Source of the DNA: Hyphomonadaceae bacterium UBA1849
GTDB taxonomy: Bacteria; Pseudomonadota; Alphaproteobacteria; Caulobacterales; Hyphomonadaceae
Reading direction: 5' to 3'
Assembly: GCA_002338565.1 (NCBI GenBank)
Contig: DDIN01000008.1
Location: 1 to 64,000, forward strand
DNA: 64,000 bases
Part shown: one piece after another, positions 32,143 to 40,926 of the stretch
Position numbering within the stretch: position 1 is the first letter of the stretch
Layout: the number at the start of each line of letters is the position of its first letter
Notes under the pieces: model-generated
The model's input: the letters and a program-made list of their open reading frames with translations, nothing else
What the model was told of the DNA's origin: nothing
Databases searched by the model: none
Made by a program: the position numbers and the translations under genes

Positions 32143-34590
32143 TTGGTACATCCACCATCCGAAGCCGAAAGGCTCCGAGCACTGCGTGAAGCTGAACTTC
32201 TCGACACGGCGCCGGACCCGCGTTTCGATAATATAACAGCGCTTGCACGCGATATTTTCGGCGTACCCGTATCGCTCATCTCTCTGGTTGATGAACACCG
32301 GCAATGGTTCAAATCAAATCAGGGACTTGAGGGCGTTACAGAGACAGAGCGCGGCGTGGCATTCTGTGACTATGCAATCCGAAGCACCGGTGTGTTTGTC
32401 GTTGAAGACGCGCTTCAGGATGAACGTTTTGCATCCAATCCGTTGGTTACAGGGGAACCGGAAATACGATTTTATGCCGGCTCTCCAATCATCACGGCAG
32501 AAGGCTACGCATTAGGGACACTGTGCCTGATCGACTACGAATCACGCGAATTCACGTCTAATGACCGTCAACGCCTGGCAAGCCTCGCCAATGTCGTCAC
32601 CGGCCTGATCGAGAACCACAAAATTGCCCGTAGCGCTCAATCTCTGTCCCAGACGATTGCCGAAAGCGCACTCATAAATCAGATGATTCTAGATTCGTCT
32701 GACGCAGGCGTATTACTGTTGGAAGCCATCCGCGACGAGAACGGTGAGCCAACCGACTTTATGATCCTCGCCGCTAACGCTGCTAATGTGTACTTCAACG
32801 GGTCAACGCCTGATGAACTCATCGGCAATACGATGCTCAATCGCTTTCCTGCGCTGCGAGAGCAAGAACATTTCGCCGACTATGCAAATGCGCTGAACGA
32901 TCAGACCCCGATACGCCGTGAGGTGTTTTATGATTCTGACGGTGTAAAACCGCACTGGTTTGATGTCTCTTTCCGGCCCGCGTCGAAAGACAGGCTGACC
33001 GTCACCTTCCACACCGTCACAGGAAAGCGCCTGTTCCAGAACGCTCTGGAGCAAATTGTCGAGACCGTACCCATTGCCGCAAGCGATCCACAACGGTTCC
33101 GCCAGCAAATGTTAAAAATCGGCGCTCAGGCGCTGGGGCTCTCTCACGGCTTCGCGTCCCGCATTGCGAACAACCAGTATGAGGTTCTTGAACTCCATGG
33201 GACGGATATCGGCCTGACCCAAGGTGACGTTCTCAGTCTTGAAGACACGCTATGCGACCTCGTCGCGGAGGATCATCAGCTGGTTGCGCTTGCTGATTTT
33301 CAGGATGAAGACTGCGTGCCGCATCCTGCCTTCGATAAAGCCCCGTTCAGAAGTTATATTGGCGCACCGATTTTTGTTCAGGAGCAATTCTTCGGAGCAG
33401 TTAGCTTCAGCGATATGGCTGCGAGAACCGAACCGTTTGAGGACTGGCAGATCCATCTCATGCACATCATTGCCAGCCATATGGGTCAGGCAATCGAGCT
33501 GCAGAATGCTTTTTTTGAAAACCGAGCCCTGGCAAGAGAGCTTCGCGCCGTTCTGGATAACGTGCCTGCGCGCATCTGGTATAAAGACGACAAGAATACA
33601 GTCCTGCGCGCAAACAAGGCAGCACTTGAGTCGGTCAACCTGTCTGACCCGGCAGAGGTGGAAGGCAAAGCAACCGAAGACCTATTCCCTGAGATGGCCG
33701 CCAAATATCTGGCCGATGATCTCAAAGTGATCGAAAGCGGCAAAGCCCGTCGTAATATCATCGAATCTTATGCGCCGAAGGACGGCAAGCAAGGTTGGAT
33801 ATCAACAGATAAAATCCCGATGACCTCCCGCGATGGCCAGCGCTTTATTCTCGCGGTCGCAACAGACATAAGCGAGCTCAAAGAGAATGAGGCGAAGCTC
33901 GCGCGGCTAAATGAAAGCCTTGCGGATTTCGCGTTCGTTGCCGCTCACGACCTGCAAGCCCCACTACGCCAGGCCTCACTGTTCAGTGAGCTGGTACGCG
34001 TCGATCTTGAGGCAAATAATGTTGCTCTGCCCGAAGACGCAAATGAATATCTGACCGAAATCGAAACGGGATTGAAACGGATGCGCGAAATGGTACGCAA
34101 TCTGTTCGATCTGTTCCGTCTGGACAGTGAAAAGATCGAAATGGAGCCATGCGAGCTTTCGCGTGTTGTTGCAATTGCGTCCTCGCAGCTGGAACATCAC
34201 TTGTCCGATGCGAATGCCCATCTGATCATAGAGGATCTTCCGCAGGTGACAGGCAATTCCAGCCTGCTCACCCAGCTCTTCCAAAACCTGATCGGAAACG
34301 CGTGCAAATACGCCGAAACAGACGAATTGACGATCCGCGTCTGGGCGACGTCAAACATTGCTGATCGCACGATTAAAATCTTCGTCGAAGATAATGGCGT
34401 CGGTATCCCTGACGAGGCACGAGCGATGATTTTCGAGCCGTTCAAACGCCTTCAGCATAATGATGGCATACCGGGCGCAGGCATTGGCCTGTCCCTTAGC
34501 CGGAAGATCTGCGCTTTACATAATGCCGATCTGTATGTTGACCCGGACTTCAACTCCGGTGCACGTTTCGTCGTGTCATTCCGTATATGA
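32143..34590 (+). CDS. Cytoplasmic GAF/PAS sensor histidine kinase
   Basis: The 815-residue protein has no membrane segment. It has a GAF domain (about 20-165), a PAS-like part (about 180-300), a second GAF domain (about 305-465), a PAS domain (about 475-590), then HisKA with AAHDLQAPLR (His602) and an ATPase domain (QNLIGNACKY, DNGVGIPDE, GAGIGLSLS). HisKA and ATPase resemble the phytochrome-type kinases, without a bilin-binding PHY region. The start must be TTG at 32143: the frame has a stop at 32098, no ATG in between, and GGAGA lies six bases before the TTG. It overlaps the next gene by four bases, forming an operon with two response regulators. Confidence 0.85.
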   Translation: MVHPPSEAERLRALREAELLDTAPDPRFDNITALARDIFGVPVSLISLVDEHRQWFKSNQGLEGVTETERGVAFCDYAIRSTGVFVVEDALQDERFASNPLVTGEPEIRFYAGSPIITAEGYALGTLCLIDYESREFTSNDRQRLASLANVVTGLIENHKIARSAQSLSQTIAESALINQMILDSSDAGVLLLEAIRDENGEPTDFMILAANAANVYFNGSTPDELIGNTMLNRFPALREQEHFADYANALNDQTPIRREVFYDSDGVKPHWFDVSFRPASKDRLTVTFHTVTGKRLFQNALEQIVETVPIAASDPQRFRQQMLKIGAQALGLSHGFASRIANNQYEVLELHGTDIGLTQGDVLSLEDTLCDLVAEDHQLVALADFQDEDCVPHPAFDKAPFRSYIGAPIFVQEQFFGAVSFSDMAARTEPFEDWQIHLMHIIASHMGQAIELQNAFFENRALARELRAVLDNVPARIWYKDDKNTVLRANKAALESVNLSDPAEVEGKATEDLFPEMAAKYLADDLKVIESGKARRNIIESYAPKDGKQGWISTDKIPMTSRDGQRFILAVATDISELKENEAKLARLNESLADFAFVAAHDLQAPLRQASLFSELVRVDLEANNVALPEDANEYLTEIETGLKRMREMVRNLFDLFRLDSEKIEMEPCELSRVVAIASSQLEHHLSDANAHLIIEDLPQVTGNSSLLTQLFQNLIGNACKYAETDELTIRVWATSNIADRTIKIFVEDNGVGIPDEARAMIFEPFKRLQHNDGIPGAGIGLSLSRKICALHNADLYVDPDFNSGARFVVSFRI

Positions 34591-35021
34591 GAACTTTTGA
34601 GACAGGTTTCATGACAGCTACGCCATCCCTCCTGATTGTCGATGATGACTCATTCGACACGCGGTTCATTTCAAACGCGATCCGCAAAGCCGATGACAGT
34701 ATTCAGCTGGAATTTGCTCGCGATGGCGCGGACGCTATCAAACGTCTGGAAGACGGACCGAGACCGAAAATCATCCTGACCGATCTCAATATGCCACGCA
34801 TGAATGGCCATGAACTGATCCGGCGACTACGGGACCACAAAGATTGGAAGAGGATCCCAACAATTGTGCTTTCAACTTCTACGGATCAAAAAGACGTAGA
34901 TTTGTCCTATGAGTTTCATGCGAATGCGTATCTATCAAAACCCGATAACCTGTCCGGATATGACGAGATAGGGGCATTCATTAAGTCTTTTTGGTTAGAA
35001 CACGTACGCCTTCCAAGCTGA
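34587..35021 (+). CDS. Single-domain response regulator, Rcp1-like
   Basis: The 144-residue product is one receiver domain with LLIVDDDSFD at the start, the phospho-acceptor Asp in ILTDLNMPRMNG and a conserved STS and Lys (LSKPD) near the end, and no output domain. Rcp1-like regulators pair with phytochrome-type kinases, which matches its upstream neighbour. The ATG at 34587 overlaps the kinase stop; an ATG at 34611 with a better ribosome binding site is an alternative. Confidence 0.85.
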   Translation: MRTFETGFMTATPSLLIVDDDSFDTRFISNAIRKADDSIQLEFARDGADAIKRLEDGPRPKIILTDLNMPRMNGHELIRRLRDHKDWKRIPTIVLSTSTDQKDVDLSYEFHANAYLSKPDNLSGYDEIGAFIKSFWLEHVRLPS

Positions 35022-35040
35022 AATCGGTCCCTTTTTGCAT

Positions 35041-35481
35041 ATGAGTCACCCCGTCACCGCAACTCACGCTGCGCAGATTACGCAGGTTCTGCTGGTCGAT
35101 GACCATCCGGCGTTTTCACGTCTGGTTGAGCTGTTTGCGAACAAATGGGGTAAAGGCGCTTACAAAGTGACAGCTGTCGCCTCCATAGAGGAAGCTGTCA
35201 CCGCACTGACACTGAACGCTTTCGATGCGATCCTTCTGGACGGCAGACTGAGCGATGACCGCTCGCCGGGCGAGAATGCGGAAATTCTGGCGGAGACATA
35301 TCGGGGGCCGATCATCCTGTTCTCAGGCATGTCGCCAATGAACTTTTCCACATCATCGGACTATTCCCGGTTTGTCGGATCCATCTCTAAAGACGACTTG
35401 CCGAAAGAACATTTCGTCGACCAGATTCAGTCGTTTATCTACAAGCACCGCGAAATGCGCTCAGCCGAGGCGAACAAGTAA
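35041..35481 (+). CDS. Second single-domain response regulator, divergent
   Basis: The 146-residue product has a receiver start VLLVDDHPAFSRL and a probable phospho-acceptor in AILLDGRLSDD, but the loop after it lacks the usual MPxMDG pattern and the Lys near the end (SISKDD) is in an unusual context, so phosphorylation may be atypical. No output domain. It follows the first regulator after 19 bases; ATG at 35041 is chosen over an upstream TTG (35035), with a poor ribosome binding site in either case. Its 3' end overlaps a small convergent gene. Confidence 0.75.
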   Translation: MSHPVTATHAAQITQVLLVDDHPAFSRLVELFANKWGKGAYKVTAVASIEEAVTALTLNAFDAILLDGRLSDDRSPGENAEILAETYRGPIILFSGMSPMNFSTSSDYSRFVGSISKDDLPKEHFVDQIQSFIYKHREMRSAEANK

Positions 35482-35649
35482 GCCCTGAAGCTCTCTGCGA
35501 TGACTTTCGAGCCTGCCAAGCATTTCGGCATCACCGTTCTCTATTAGCCGGTCAATCCAGAAGCCGAGCACTGACGACTGACTCTCCAGCCAGTCACGTA
35601 GTCGTTCTGATTGCGCCGTGTCGCCCCGCGCCTGCCAGTCCTGTTCCAT
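35461..35649 (-). CDS. 62-residue protein behind a Fur-like box
   Basis: The product is charged and helical with no membrane segment or signal. The family is not recognised. Evidence that it is a gene: AAGGA lies seven bases before its ATG, and a 17-bp Fur-like palindrome lies 38 bases upstream, overlapping a TTGACT on the same strand that could be a -35 element. It overlaps the response regulator's 3' end by 21 bases. Its helical sequence with the pair WLESQSSVLGFWIDRL may pack as a dimer. Confidence 0.55.
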   Translation of the reverse strand: MEQDWQARGDTAQSERLRDWLESQSSVLGFWIDRLIENGDAEMLGRLESHRRELQGLLVRLG

Positions 35650-35686
35650 GGAATGTCCTTTCTGCGAAAATCAGCGATAAACTTAG

Positions 35687-35703
35687 TTGAGAATAATTCT
35701 CAA
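35687..35703. promoter_or_regulatory. Fur-like box (17-bp palindrome)
   Basis: TTGAGAATAATTCTCAA is a perfect palindrome around a central A and fits the 7-1-7 form of Fur boxes (TGAtAATnATTaTCA). It lies between the start of the 62-residue gene (minus) and the GPP34 gene (plus), 38 bases from the former and 118 from the latter, so it more likely controls the small gene. An Irr- or Mur-type relative of Fur could also bind. Confidence 0.6.
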
Positions 35704-35784
35704 TTGCAGTCAAGACGAAAATTCACAACCGACTTCGCGTCCGTGTGCACCCATCGAGAAATGTCGGATTTCGATACATGTATA

Positions 35785-35813
35785 TTGTTTTTCAATAAAT
35801 TGTATGATATAAT
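35785..35813 (+). promoter_or_regulatory. Sigma-70-type promoter of the GPP34 gene
   Basis: TTGTTT at 35785-35790 and TATAAT at 35808-35813 are separated by 17 bases. Initiation seven bases after the -10 element would fall at about 35820-35821, exactly at the GPP34 ATG, and there is no ribosome binding site, so the mRNA is probably leaderless. Confidence 0.7.
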
Positions 35814-35820
35814 TCTAAGC

Positions 35821-36528
35821 ATGACAGATACTTTCAATAGCCAGAACCCGGACCTAGCCCTCAACCTCCCAGAGCGGATTGCGCTCTTGTCTCGTCACGA
35901 TGAGTCAGGCGCCAAGCAAGGTAGCTTCACAGATTATGCTGTTGCAGGCGCCACTCTTGTAGAACTCATCCTGCAGGACCGACTGGAGACAGACGCGGAC
36001 AATCCCAAAAAGATCAACGTGATTGATACATCTCCGACGAATGATGATTATCTGGACGAAGCTCTTGCATTCTTCGAACGCAAAGGCAGTGGGAAAACGG
36101 CTCAGTCGCTGGTTAGCAGCCTAGGCGGCAAGACAAAAATTTTACGCCTCGTCGCCGAAGGGCTCGTGAAGCGCGGTATACTACAAGCCCAGAAACAATC
36201 GTTTCTTGTATTTAGTTGGACCAATTATCCGGAAGCAGACCCGCGCCCTGAGACTGCGCTTAAATCGCATCTGGCAGACATTATGTTCGGAGACCAAACA
36301 CCTGATGCACGCGATTGCGTCGTCATAGCCTTAGCAAAAGAGGTCGATCTTCTGAAAAAGAATTTCGACAAACTTCAGCTGAAAGAGCACAAGCAACGCA
36401 TGAAAGACATCGCATCAGGTGAAGTTGCTCTTACTGATAGTACAATTCGAGCGGTACGTGCCATTCGCACGGCTGTGATTGTGGCAGCAACCGTACCAGC
36501 GATCGTTGCAAGCTCGTCTTCAGGCTAA
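35821..36528 (+). CDS. GPP34 (GOLPH3/Vps74-like) family protein
   Basis: The eukaryotic relatives bind phosphoinositides and sort Golgi glycosyltransferases; the bacterial role is unknown. The 235-residue product has the family opening LPERIALLSRHDESGAKQGS and YAVAGATLVELILQDRLE, followed by helical sequence and a hydrophobic C-terminus (about 215-232) that could attach to membranes. The long open frame begins at 35611, but the family start and the promoter both place the first codon at 35821. It is a single-gene unit. Confidence 0.8.
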   Translation: MTDTFNSQNPDLALNLPERIALLSRHDESGAKQGSFTDYAVAGATLVELILQDRLETDADNPKKINVIDTSPTNDDYLDEALAFFERKGSGKTAQSLVSSLGGKTKILRLVAEGLVKRGILQAQKQSFLVFSWTNYPEADPRPETALKSHLADIMFGDQTPDARDCVVIALAKEVDLLKKNFDKLQLKEHKQRMKDIASGEVALTDSTIRAVRAIRTAVIVAATVPAIVASSSSG

Positions 36529-36676
36529 GCACCGTTCACCCTACGACGCCATGACCAATTGAAGTCTCCTTCTCTGCTGCAGTGCGGCGAAAGTGCGATG
36601 CTTCGCCCCTTGACGTGCAGCCCAATACGCTTTCTTTGTCCATCCAAAAGACAAGACAAGTGTTAGAGGGACTTCC

Positions 36677-38701
36677 ATGGCCGATAGTGATCTGACGGGT
36701 TTCAGCGCTGCTTTTCCAACAGCAGAAGAGGCGCAGTGGCGCGCTCTGGTCGAGAAGGCCCTGAAAGGCAAAGGTCCTGAAGCGCTGCAGCGCAAAACGC
36801 GCGATGGAATCACCATCAAACCTCTCTATCGCGAAAGCGACTGGCCGTCGGCATCCGACCCGAATGGCCTGCCAGGTCAGGCGCCGTTTGTTCGCGGTTC
36901 GGATACTGTCAAAGATTCTTATCTGCCTTGGGATATCCGTCACGTTGTTGATCATCCGGACCTGAAGGCGGCGCACGCAGATCTGATGAAAGATCTTGAG
37001 CGCGGCGTCAGCTCTATCGAGCTGCGTATTGATGCAAGCGGTCGTCACGGCGTGGCCATTCAGTCTGTTGATGACCTCTCTGTTGTACTCGATGACGTGA
37101 TGACTGACCTCGCGCCAGTTGCCCTCTCCAATTCGGCGCAAGAAGGCTACGGCCTTGAAGGCGCAGCCCTGCTCGCAGCCTGGTCTGACAAAACGGGCAA
37201 AGACGCGTCCAAACAGCTCTTCTCGTTCAATGTAGATCCGATCGGCGAACTGGCGCGCTCTGGCGAGCTTTCCGTCAGCGCGGACAAAGCGCTCGCAGAT
37301 ACAGCAGCGTTCGTAAAAGCGGCAGATCGCTTCTCGGCATCTACGTTCATTCGAGTGGATGGCCGTCCGGCCCACGAAACCGGCAGCACAGAAGCGCAGG
37401 AACTCGCATTCACCATCGCGAGCGGCGTCACCTATCTGCGTACACTTATCGATGCAGGCCTTTCACTGGAAGATGCGAATACGAAGCTACTTTTCTGCAT
37501 CGCGGTCGGCCCTGACTACGCGCTTGAAATTTCGAAGCTCCGCGCACTGCGTCGTCTCTGGGCACGCGCGACCGAAGCCTTCGGCGACAAGCCCCTCTCA
37601 ATGAAAATTCAGGCAGTGTCGTCCCGCCGCATGCTGACCAAGCGCGATCCGTGGGTAAACATGCTACGCAATACGGCAGCCTGCTTTGCGGGCGGTGTTG
37701 GCGGCGCGGACATTGTTACTCTGCGCCCGTTTACAGATGCCATCGGCCTGGCTGACAGCATGGCGCGCCGTATCGGTCGCAATACGCAGATCATGGCTCA
37801 GGAAGAAAGCTCGCTCGGCAAGGTGAACGACCCGGCTGGCGGAACATGGGCTATCGAGAAAATCTCGAATGATATTGCTCAGGCTGCATGGGGCATCTTC
37901 CAGGACATTGAAGGCAAAGGCGGCGTAGTTGCTGCGCTTGAAAGCGGTGATTTCCGCGCCCTGCTCGCAGAAGCCCGCAATGAACTCATGACATCTATCG
38001 CGCGTCGCAAACAGGCGATTACAGGTGTCAGCGAATACGCACTGATCGATGAAGAAGACCCGAAAGTCGTCGACACATCGACACTTCCAAAGGTCACAAC
38101 GCACGTGACCGGCCCGATCCCGACAAGCCGTGAATTCGACGCACTTGTCTCCGCGGCGAAAGACGGTGCAACACTGGCTGCGCTTCTGCCGCACGAAGCA
38201 TCTGACCACGCGCATTGCGACCCGCTTTTCCCGATCCGCGTTTCGGAGCCATTCGAGCATCTGCGCGACTTTGCTGATGCACAGACAGAGAAGACAGGCA
38301 CACGCCCGGCAATCTTCCTTGCCTGCCTTGGCTCCATCGCAGAGCACAACGCCCGTGCAAGCTTCACCGCGAACTTCTTCGCTGCAGGCGGCATCACCAC
38401 CGTGCCGTCCAACGCGCCATATGACAGCCTCGACGCAATGGCCGAGGACTTCAAAGCCAGCGGCGCTCTGCTCGCGTGTATTTGCGGCACGGACGGCCTT
38501 TACTCCGAACAAGCCGGCGCTGCGGCGAAAGCTCTGCGTAGCGCGCGCGACGATGCCCGCATCTATCTTGCCGGCAAGCCGGGCGAGGCAGAAGCCGGTT
38601 ATCGCGAAGCAGGCATTGATGACTTCATCTTTGTTGGCGTGAACGTGCTCGATAAACTCGAAATCGCCCATGCTGAACTGGGCCTTGGAACGGACGCATA
38701 G
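36677..38701 (+). CDS. mutA: Methylmalonyl-CoA mutase small (beta) subunit
   Basis: The mutase interconverts (R)-methylmalonyl-CoA and succinyl-CoA; this subunit is the non-catalytic partner of MutB. The 674-residue product has a TIM-barrel-like N-terminal domain and a degenerate cobalamin-type C-terminal domain, where the Asp-x-His-x-x-Gly of MutB reads GSIAEHNARA: the His remains, the Asp and Gly do not. It lies ten bases upstream of mutB and the pair has one terminator. A TTGACG 40-50 bases upstream of the ATG may be a -35 element. Confidence 0.93.
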   Translation: MADSDLTGFSAAFPTAEEAQWRALVEKALKGKGPEALQRKTRDGITIKPLYRESDWPSASDPNGLPGQAPFVRGSDTVKDSYLPWDIRHVVDHPDLKAAHADLMKDLERGVSSIELRIDASGRHGVAIQSVDDLSVVLDDVMTDLAPVALSNSAQEGYGLEGAALLAAWSDKTGKDASKQLFSFNVDPIGELARSGELSVSADKALADTAAFVKAADRFSASTFIRVDGRPAHETGSTEAQELAFTIASGVTYLRTLIDAGLSLEDANTKLLFCIAVGPDYALEISKLRALRRLWARATEAFGDKPLSMKIQAVSSRRMLTKRDPWVNMLRNTAACFAGGVGGADIVTLRPFTDAIGLADSMARRIGRNTQIMAQEESSLGKVNDPAGGTWAIEKISNDIAQAAWGIFQDIEGKGGVVAALESGDFRALLAEARNELMTSIARRKQAITGVSEYALIDEEDPKVVDTSTLPKVTTHVTGPIPTSREFDALVSAAKDGATLAALLPHEASDHAHCDPLFPIRVSEPFEHLRDFADAQTEKTGTRPAIFLACLGSIAEHNARASFTANFFAAGGITTVPSNAPYDSLDAMAEDFKASGALLACICGTDGLYSEQAGAAAKALRSARDDARIYLAGKPGEAEAGYREAGIDDFIFVGVNVLDKLEIAHAELGLGTDA

Positions 38702-38711
38702 GAGAGAGACG

Positions 38712-40880
38712 ATGACACATCCTGATTTCACAAAAATCGATCTTGGCTCTGCGTCTGGCCATCAGGCAGCGCGTCCGTCTTTCTCAGACGCCGATATCTG
38801 GCAGACACCCGAAGAGATCGGCGTGAAGCCAGTCTACACGGCGGCTGACACTGCCGGCCTCGACTTCCTTGATGATTATCCGGGTCTGGCCCCGTTCGCG
38901 CGCGGTCCGTACCCGACCATGTACCCGCAACGGCCATGGACGATCCGTCAGTATGCGGGCTTCTCTACGGCTGAAGATTCTAACGCTTTCTATCGTCGCA
39001 ACCTCGCGGCGGGTCAGAAAGGCCTTTCTGTTGCCTTCGACCTTGCAACACACCGTGGCTATGACTCAGATCACCCGCGCGTTCTGGGTGATGTCGGCAT
39101 GGCGGGCGTTGCGATCGATAGCATTTATGACATGCGCACGCTTTTTGCGGGCATTCCGCTCGATGAGATGTCCGTCTCCATGACGATGAACGGCGCCGTG
39201 CTTCCTGTTCTGGCGCTCTACATTGTCGCGGCTGAAGAACAGGGCGTCGATCAGGCGAAGCTCTCCGGCACCATTCAGAATGACATTCTGAAAGAGTTCA
39301 TGGTGCGGAACACTTACATCTACCCGCCGCGCCCTTCTATGCGGATCATTTCGGACATTTTCGGCTACACCTCGCAAAACATGCCGAAATACAACTCGAT
39401 CTCGATTTCCGGCTATCACATGCAGGAAGCCGGTGCGACGGCAGACCTTGAGCTCGCCTACACCATCGCGGACGGCATTGAGTACATCCGCGCAGGCGTC
39501 GCTGCAGGCCTCGACGTGGACGCTTTTGCGCCGCGCCTCAGCTTCTTCTGGGCGATTGGCATGAACACTTTCATGGAAGTTGCCAAAATGCGCGCTGCGC
39601 GCCTTCTCTGGGCGAACCTCGTACAGAAAGAGTTCAGCCCTAAGAACTCCAAATCCATCTCTCTGCGTACGCACTCGCAAACGTCCGGCTGGTCGCTCAC
39701 TGCGCAGGACGTTTACAACAATGTTGTCCGCACCTGCCTTGAGGCCATGGCGGCGACCGGTGGCCAGACGCAGTCTCTGCACACCAACTCCTTCGATGAA
39801 GCCCTCGCGCTTCCGACAGACTTCTCCGCGCGCATTTCGCGTAACACCCAGCTATTCCTGCAGCAGGAAGCAGGCGCGGCGAACCTGATCGACCCATGGG
39901 GCGGTTCTTACTATGTCGAGCGCCTCACCCACGACCTTGCAAACAAGGCGATGGAGCACATCAACGAGGTTGAAGAGATGGGCGGCATGGCGAAGGCCAT
40001 TGAAGAAGGCCTGCCTAAGCTGCGCATTGAAGAAGCGGCTGCGAAAACTCAGGCGCGCATTGATAGCGGCGTTCAGACCGTTGTTGGCGTGAACAAATTC
40101 CGCATGGACGAGCCGGAAGACGTGCCGGTTCTGAAAGTCGACAACGCAAACGTACGCCGCATGCAGCTCGACAAGCTGGCGCGCCTTCGCTCAGAGCGTA
40201 ACCAGACAGACGTTGATGCGGCGCTTCACGCGATTACCCGCGCGACAGAGAGCGGCGAAGGCAATCTTCTCGACCTAGCCATCAAGGCTGCTCGTGTTAA
40301 AGCGACCGTCGGTGAGATCTCCGAAGCTGTCGAGAAAGTCACTGGCCGTCACCAGGCCGTTATCAAATCCATTCAGGGGGTTTATGCTTCCGGTATGACT
40401 GCAAAATCTGACAAGGTTGAGGAAGCCCGCAAGCTGGCTGACGATTTCGAAGCTGCTGAAGGCCGTCGCCCGCGTATCCTCATTGCGAAAATGGGTCAGG
40501 ATGGTCACGACCGCGGCCAGAAGGTTGTTGCCTCTGGTATGGCTGACCTTGGCTGGGACGTGGATATCGGCCCGCTCTTCCAGACACCGGATGAAGCAGC
40601 GAAACAGGCTGTCGAAAACGATGTGCACATTGTTGCTGCGTCCTCACTGGCAGCAGGTCACCTCACCCTCGTGCCTGAGCTCAAAAAGGCTCTGGCCAAT
40701 CAGGGCGCGCCTGAAATCATGATTGTTGTTGGCGGCGTCGTACCTCCGCAAGACTATGACGCGCTCTATGAGGCCGGTGCTGCGGCGATCTTCGCACCGG
40801 GCACAGTCATCGCCGAAGCGGCCATTGATCTTCTGAAAAAGCTTGGCCCAAGTCTTGGCCACTCTGCAGCAGCAGAATAA
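38712..40880 (+). CDS. mutB: Methylmalonyl-CoA mutase large (alpha) subunit
   Basis: This is the adenosylcobalamin-dependent catalytic subunit. From the ATG at 38712 (GGAGAG five bases upstream; the open frame begins at 38670 inside mutA) the product has 722 residues. The substrate barrel contains RPWTIRQYAGFSTAEDSN with the active-site Tyr region and RTHSQTSGWSLTAQD, and the C-terminal B12 domain contains GQDGHDRG (Asp597, His599 as lower axial ligand). Length fits the family. Also called scpA or mcmA2 in some genomes. Confidence 0.97.
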   Translation: MTHPDFTKIDLGSASGHQAARPSFSDADIWQTPEEIGVKPVYTAADTAGLDFLDDYPGLAPFARGPYPTMYPQRPWTIRQYAGFSTAEDSNAFYRRNLAAGQKGLSVAFDLATHRGYDSDHPRVLGDVGMAGVAIDSIYDMRTLFAGIPLDEMSVSMTMNGAVLPVLALYIVAAEEQGVDQAKLSGTIQNDILKEFMVRNTYIYPPRPSMRIISDIFGYTSQNMPKYNSISISGYHMQEAGATADLELAYTIADGIEYIRAGVAAGLDVDAFAPRLSFFWAIGMNTFMEVAKMRAARLLWANLVQKEFSPKNSKSISLRTHSQTSGWSLTAQDVYNNVVRTCLEAMAATGGQTQSLHTNSFDEALALPTDFSARISRNTQLFLQQEAGAANLIDPWGGSYYVERLTHDLANKAMEHINEVEEMGGMAKAIEEGLPKLRIEEAAAKTQARIDSGVQTVVGVNKFRMDEPEDVPVLKVDNANVRRMQLDKLARLRSERNQTDVDAALHAITRATESGEGNLLDLAIKAARVKATVGEISEAVEKVTGRHQAVIKSIQGVYASGMTAKSDKVEEARKLADDFEAAEGRRPRILIAKMGQDGHDRGQKVVASGMADLGWDVDIGPLFQTPDEAAKQAVENDVHIVAASSLAAGHLTLVPELKKALANQGAPEIMIVVGGVVPPQDYDALYEAGAAAIFAPGTVIAEAAIDLLKKLGPSLGHSAAAE

Positions 40881-40887
40881 AGATACA

Positions 40888-40918
40888 AAAAGGGCGGTCA
40901 TGATGACCGCCCTTTTTT
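40888..40918 (+). terminator. Rho-independent terminator after mutB
   Basis: AAAAGGGCGGTCA pairs with TGACCGCCCTTTT around TGA, followed by more T. It also lies at the 3' end of the convergent LysR gene and could serve both directions. Confidence 0.93.
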
Positions 40919-40926
40919 CTTTATTC

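Noticed and set aside
35611..35820. 70-residue N-terminal extension of the GPP34 protein
   Set aside because: It would cross the promoter and the Fur-like box, and the family begins at the later Met.
36536..37375. 279-residue open frame on the minus strand over the mutA start
   Set aside because: It is a shadow of mutA with odd composition and no supporting signal.
37664..38731. 355-residue open frame on the minus strand inside mutA and its end
   Set aside because: It lies opposite a conserved mutase subunit, is unusually rich in Cys and Arg, and has no family features.
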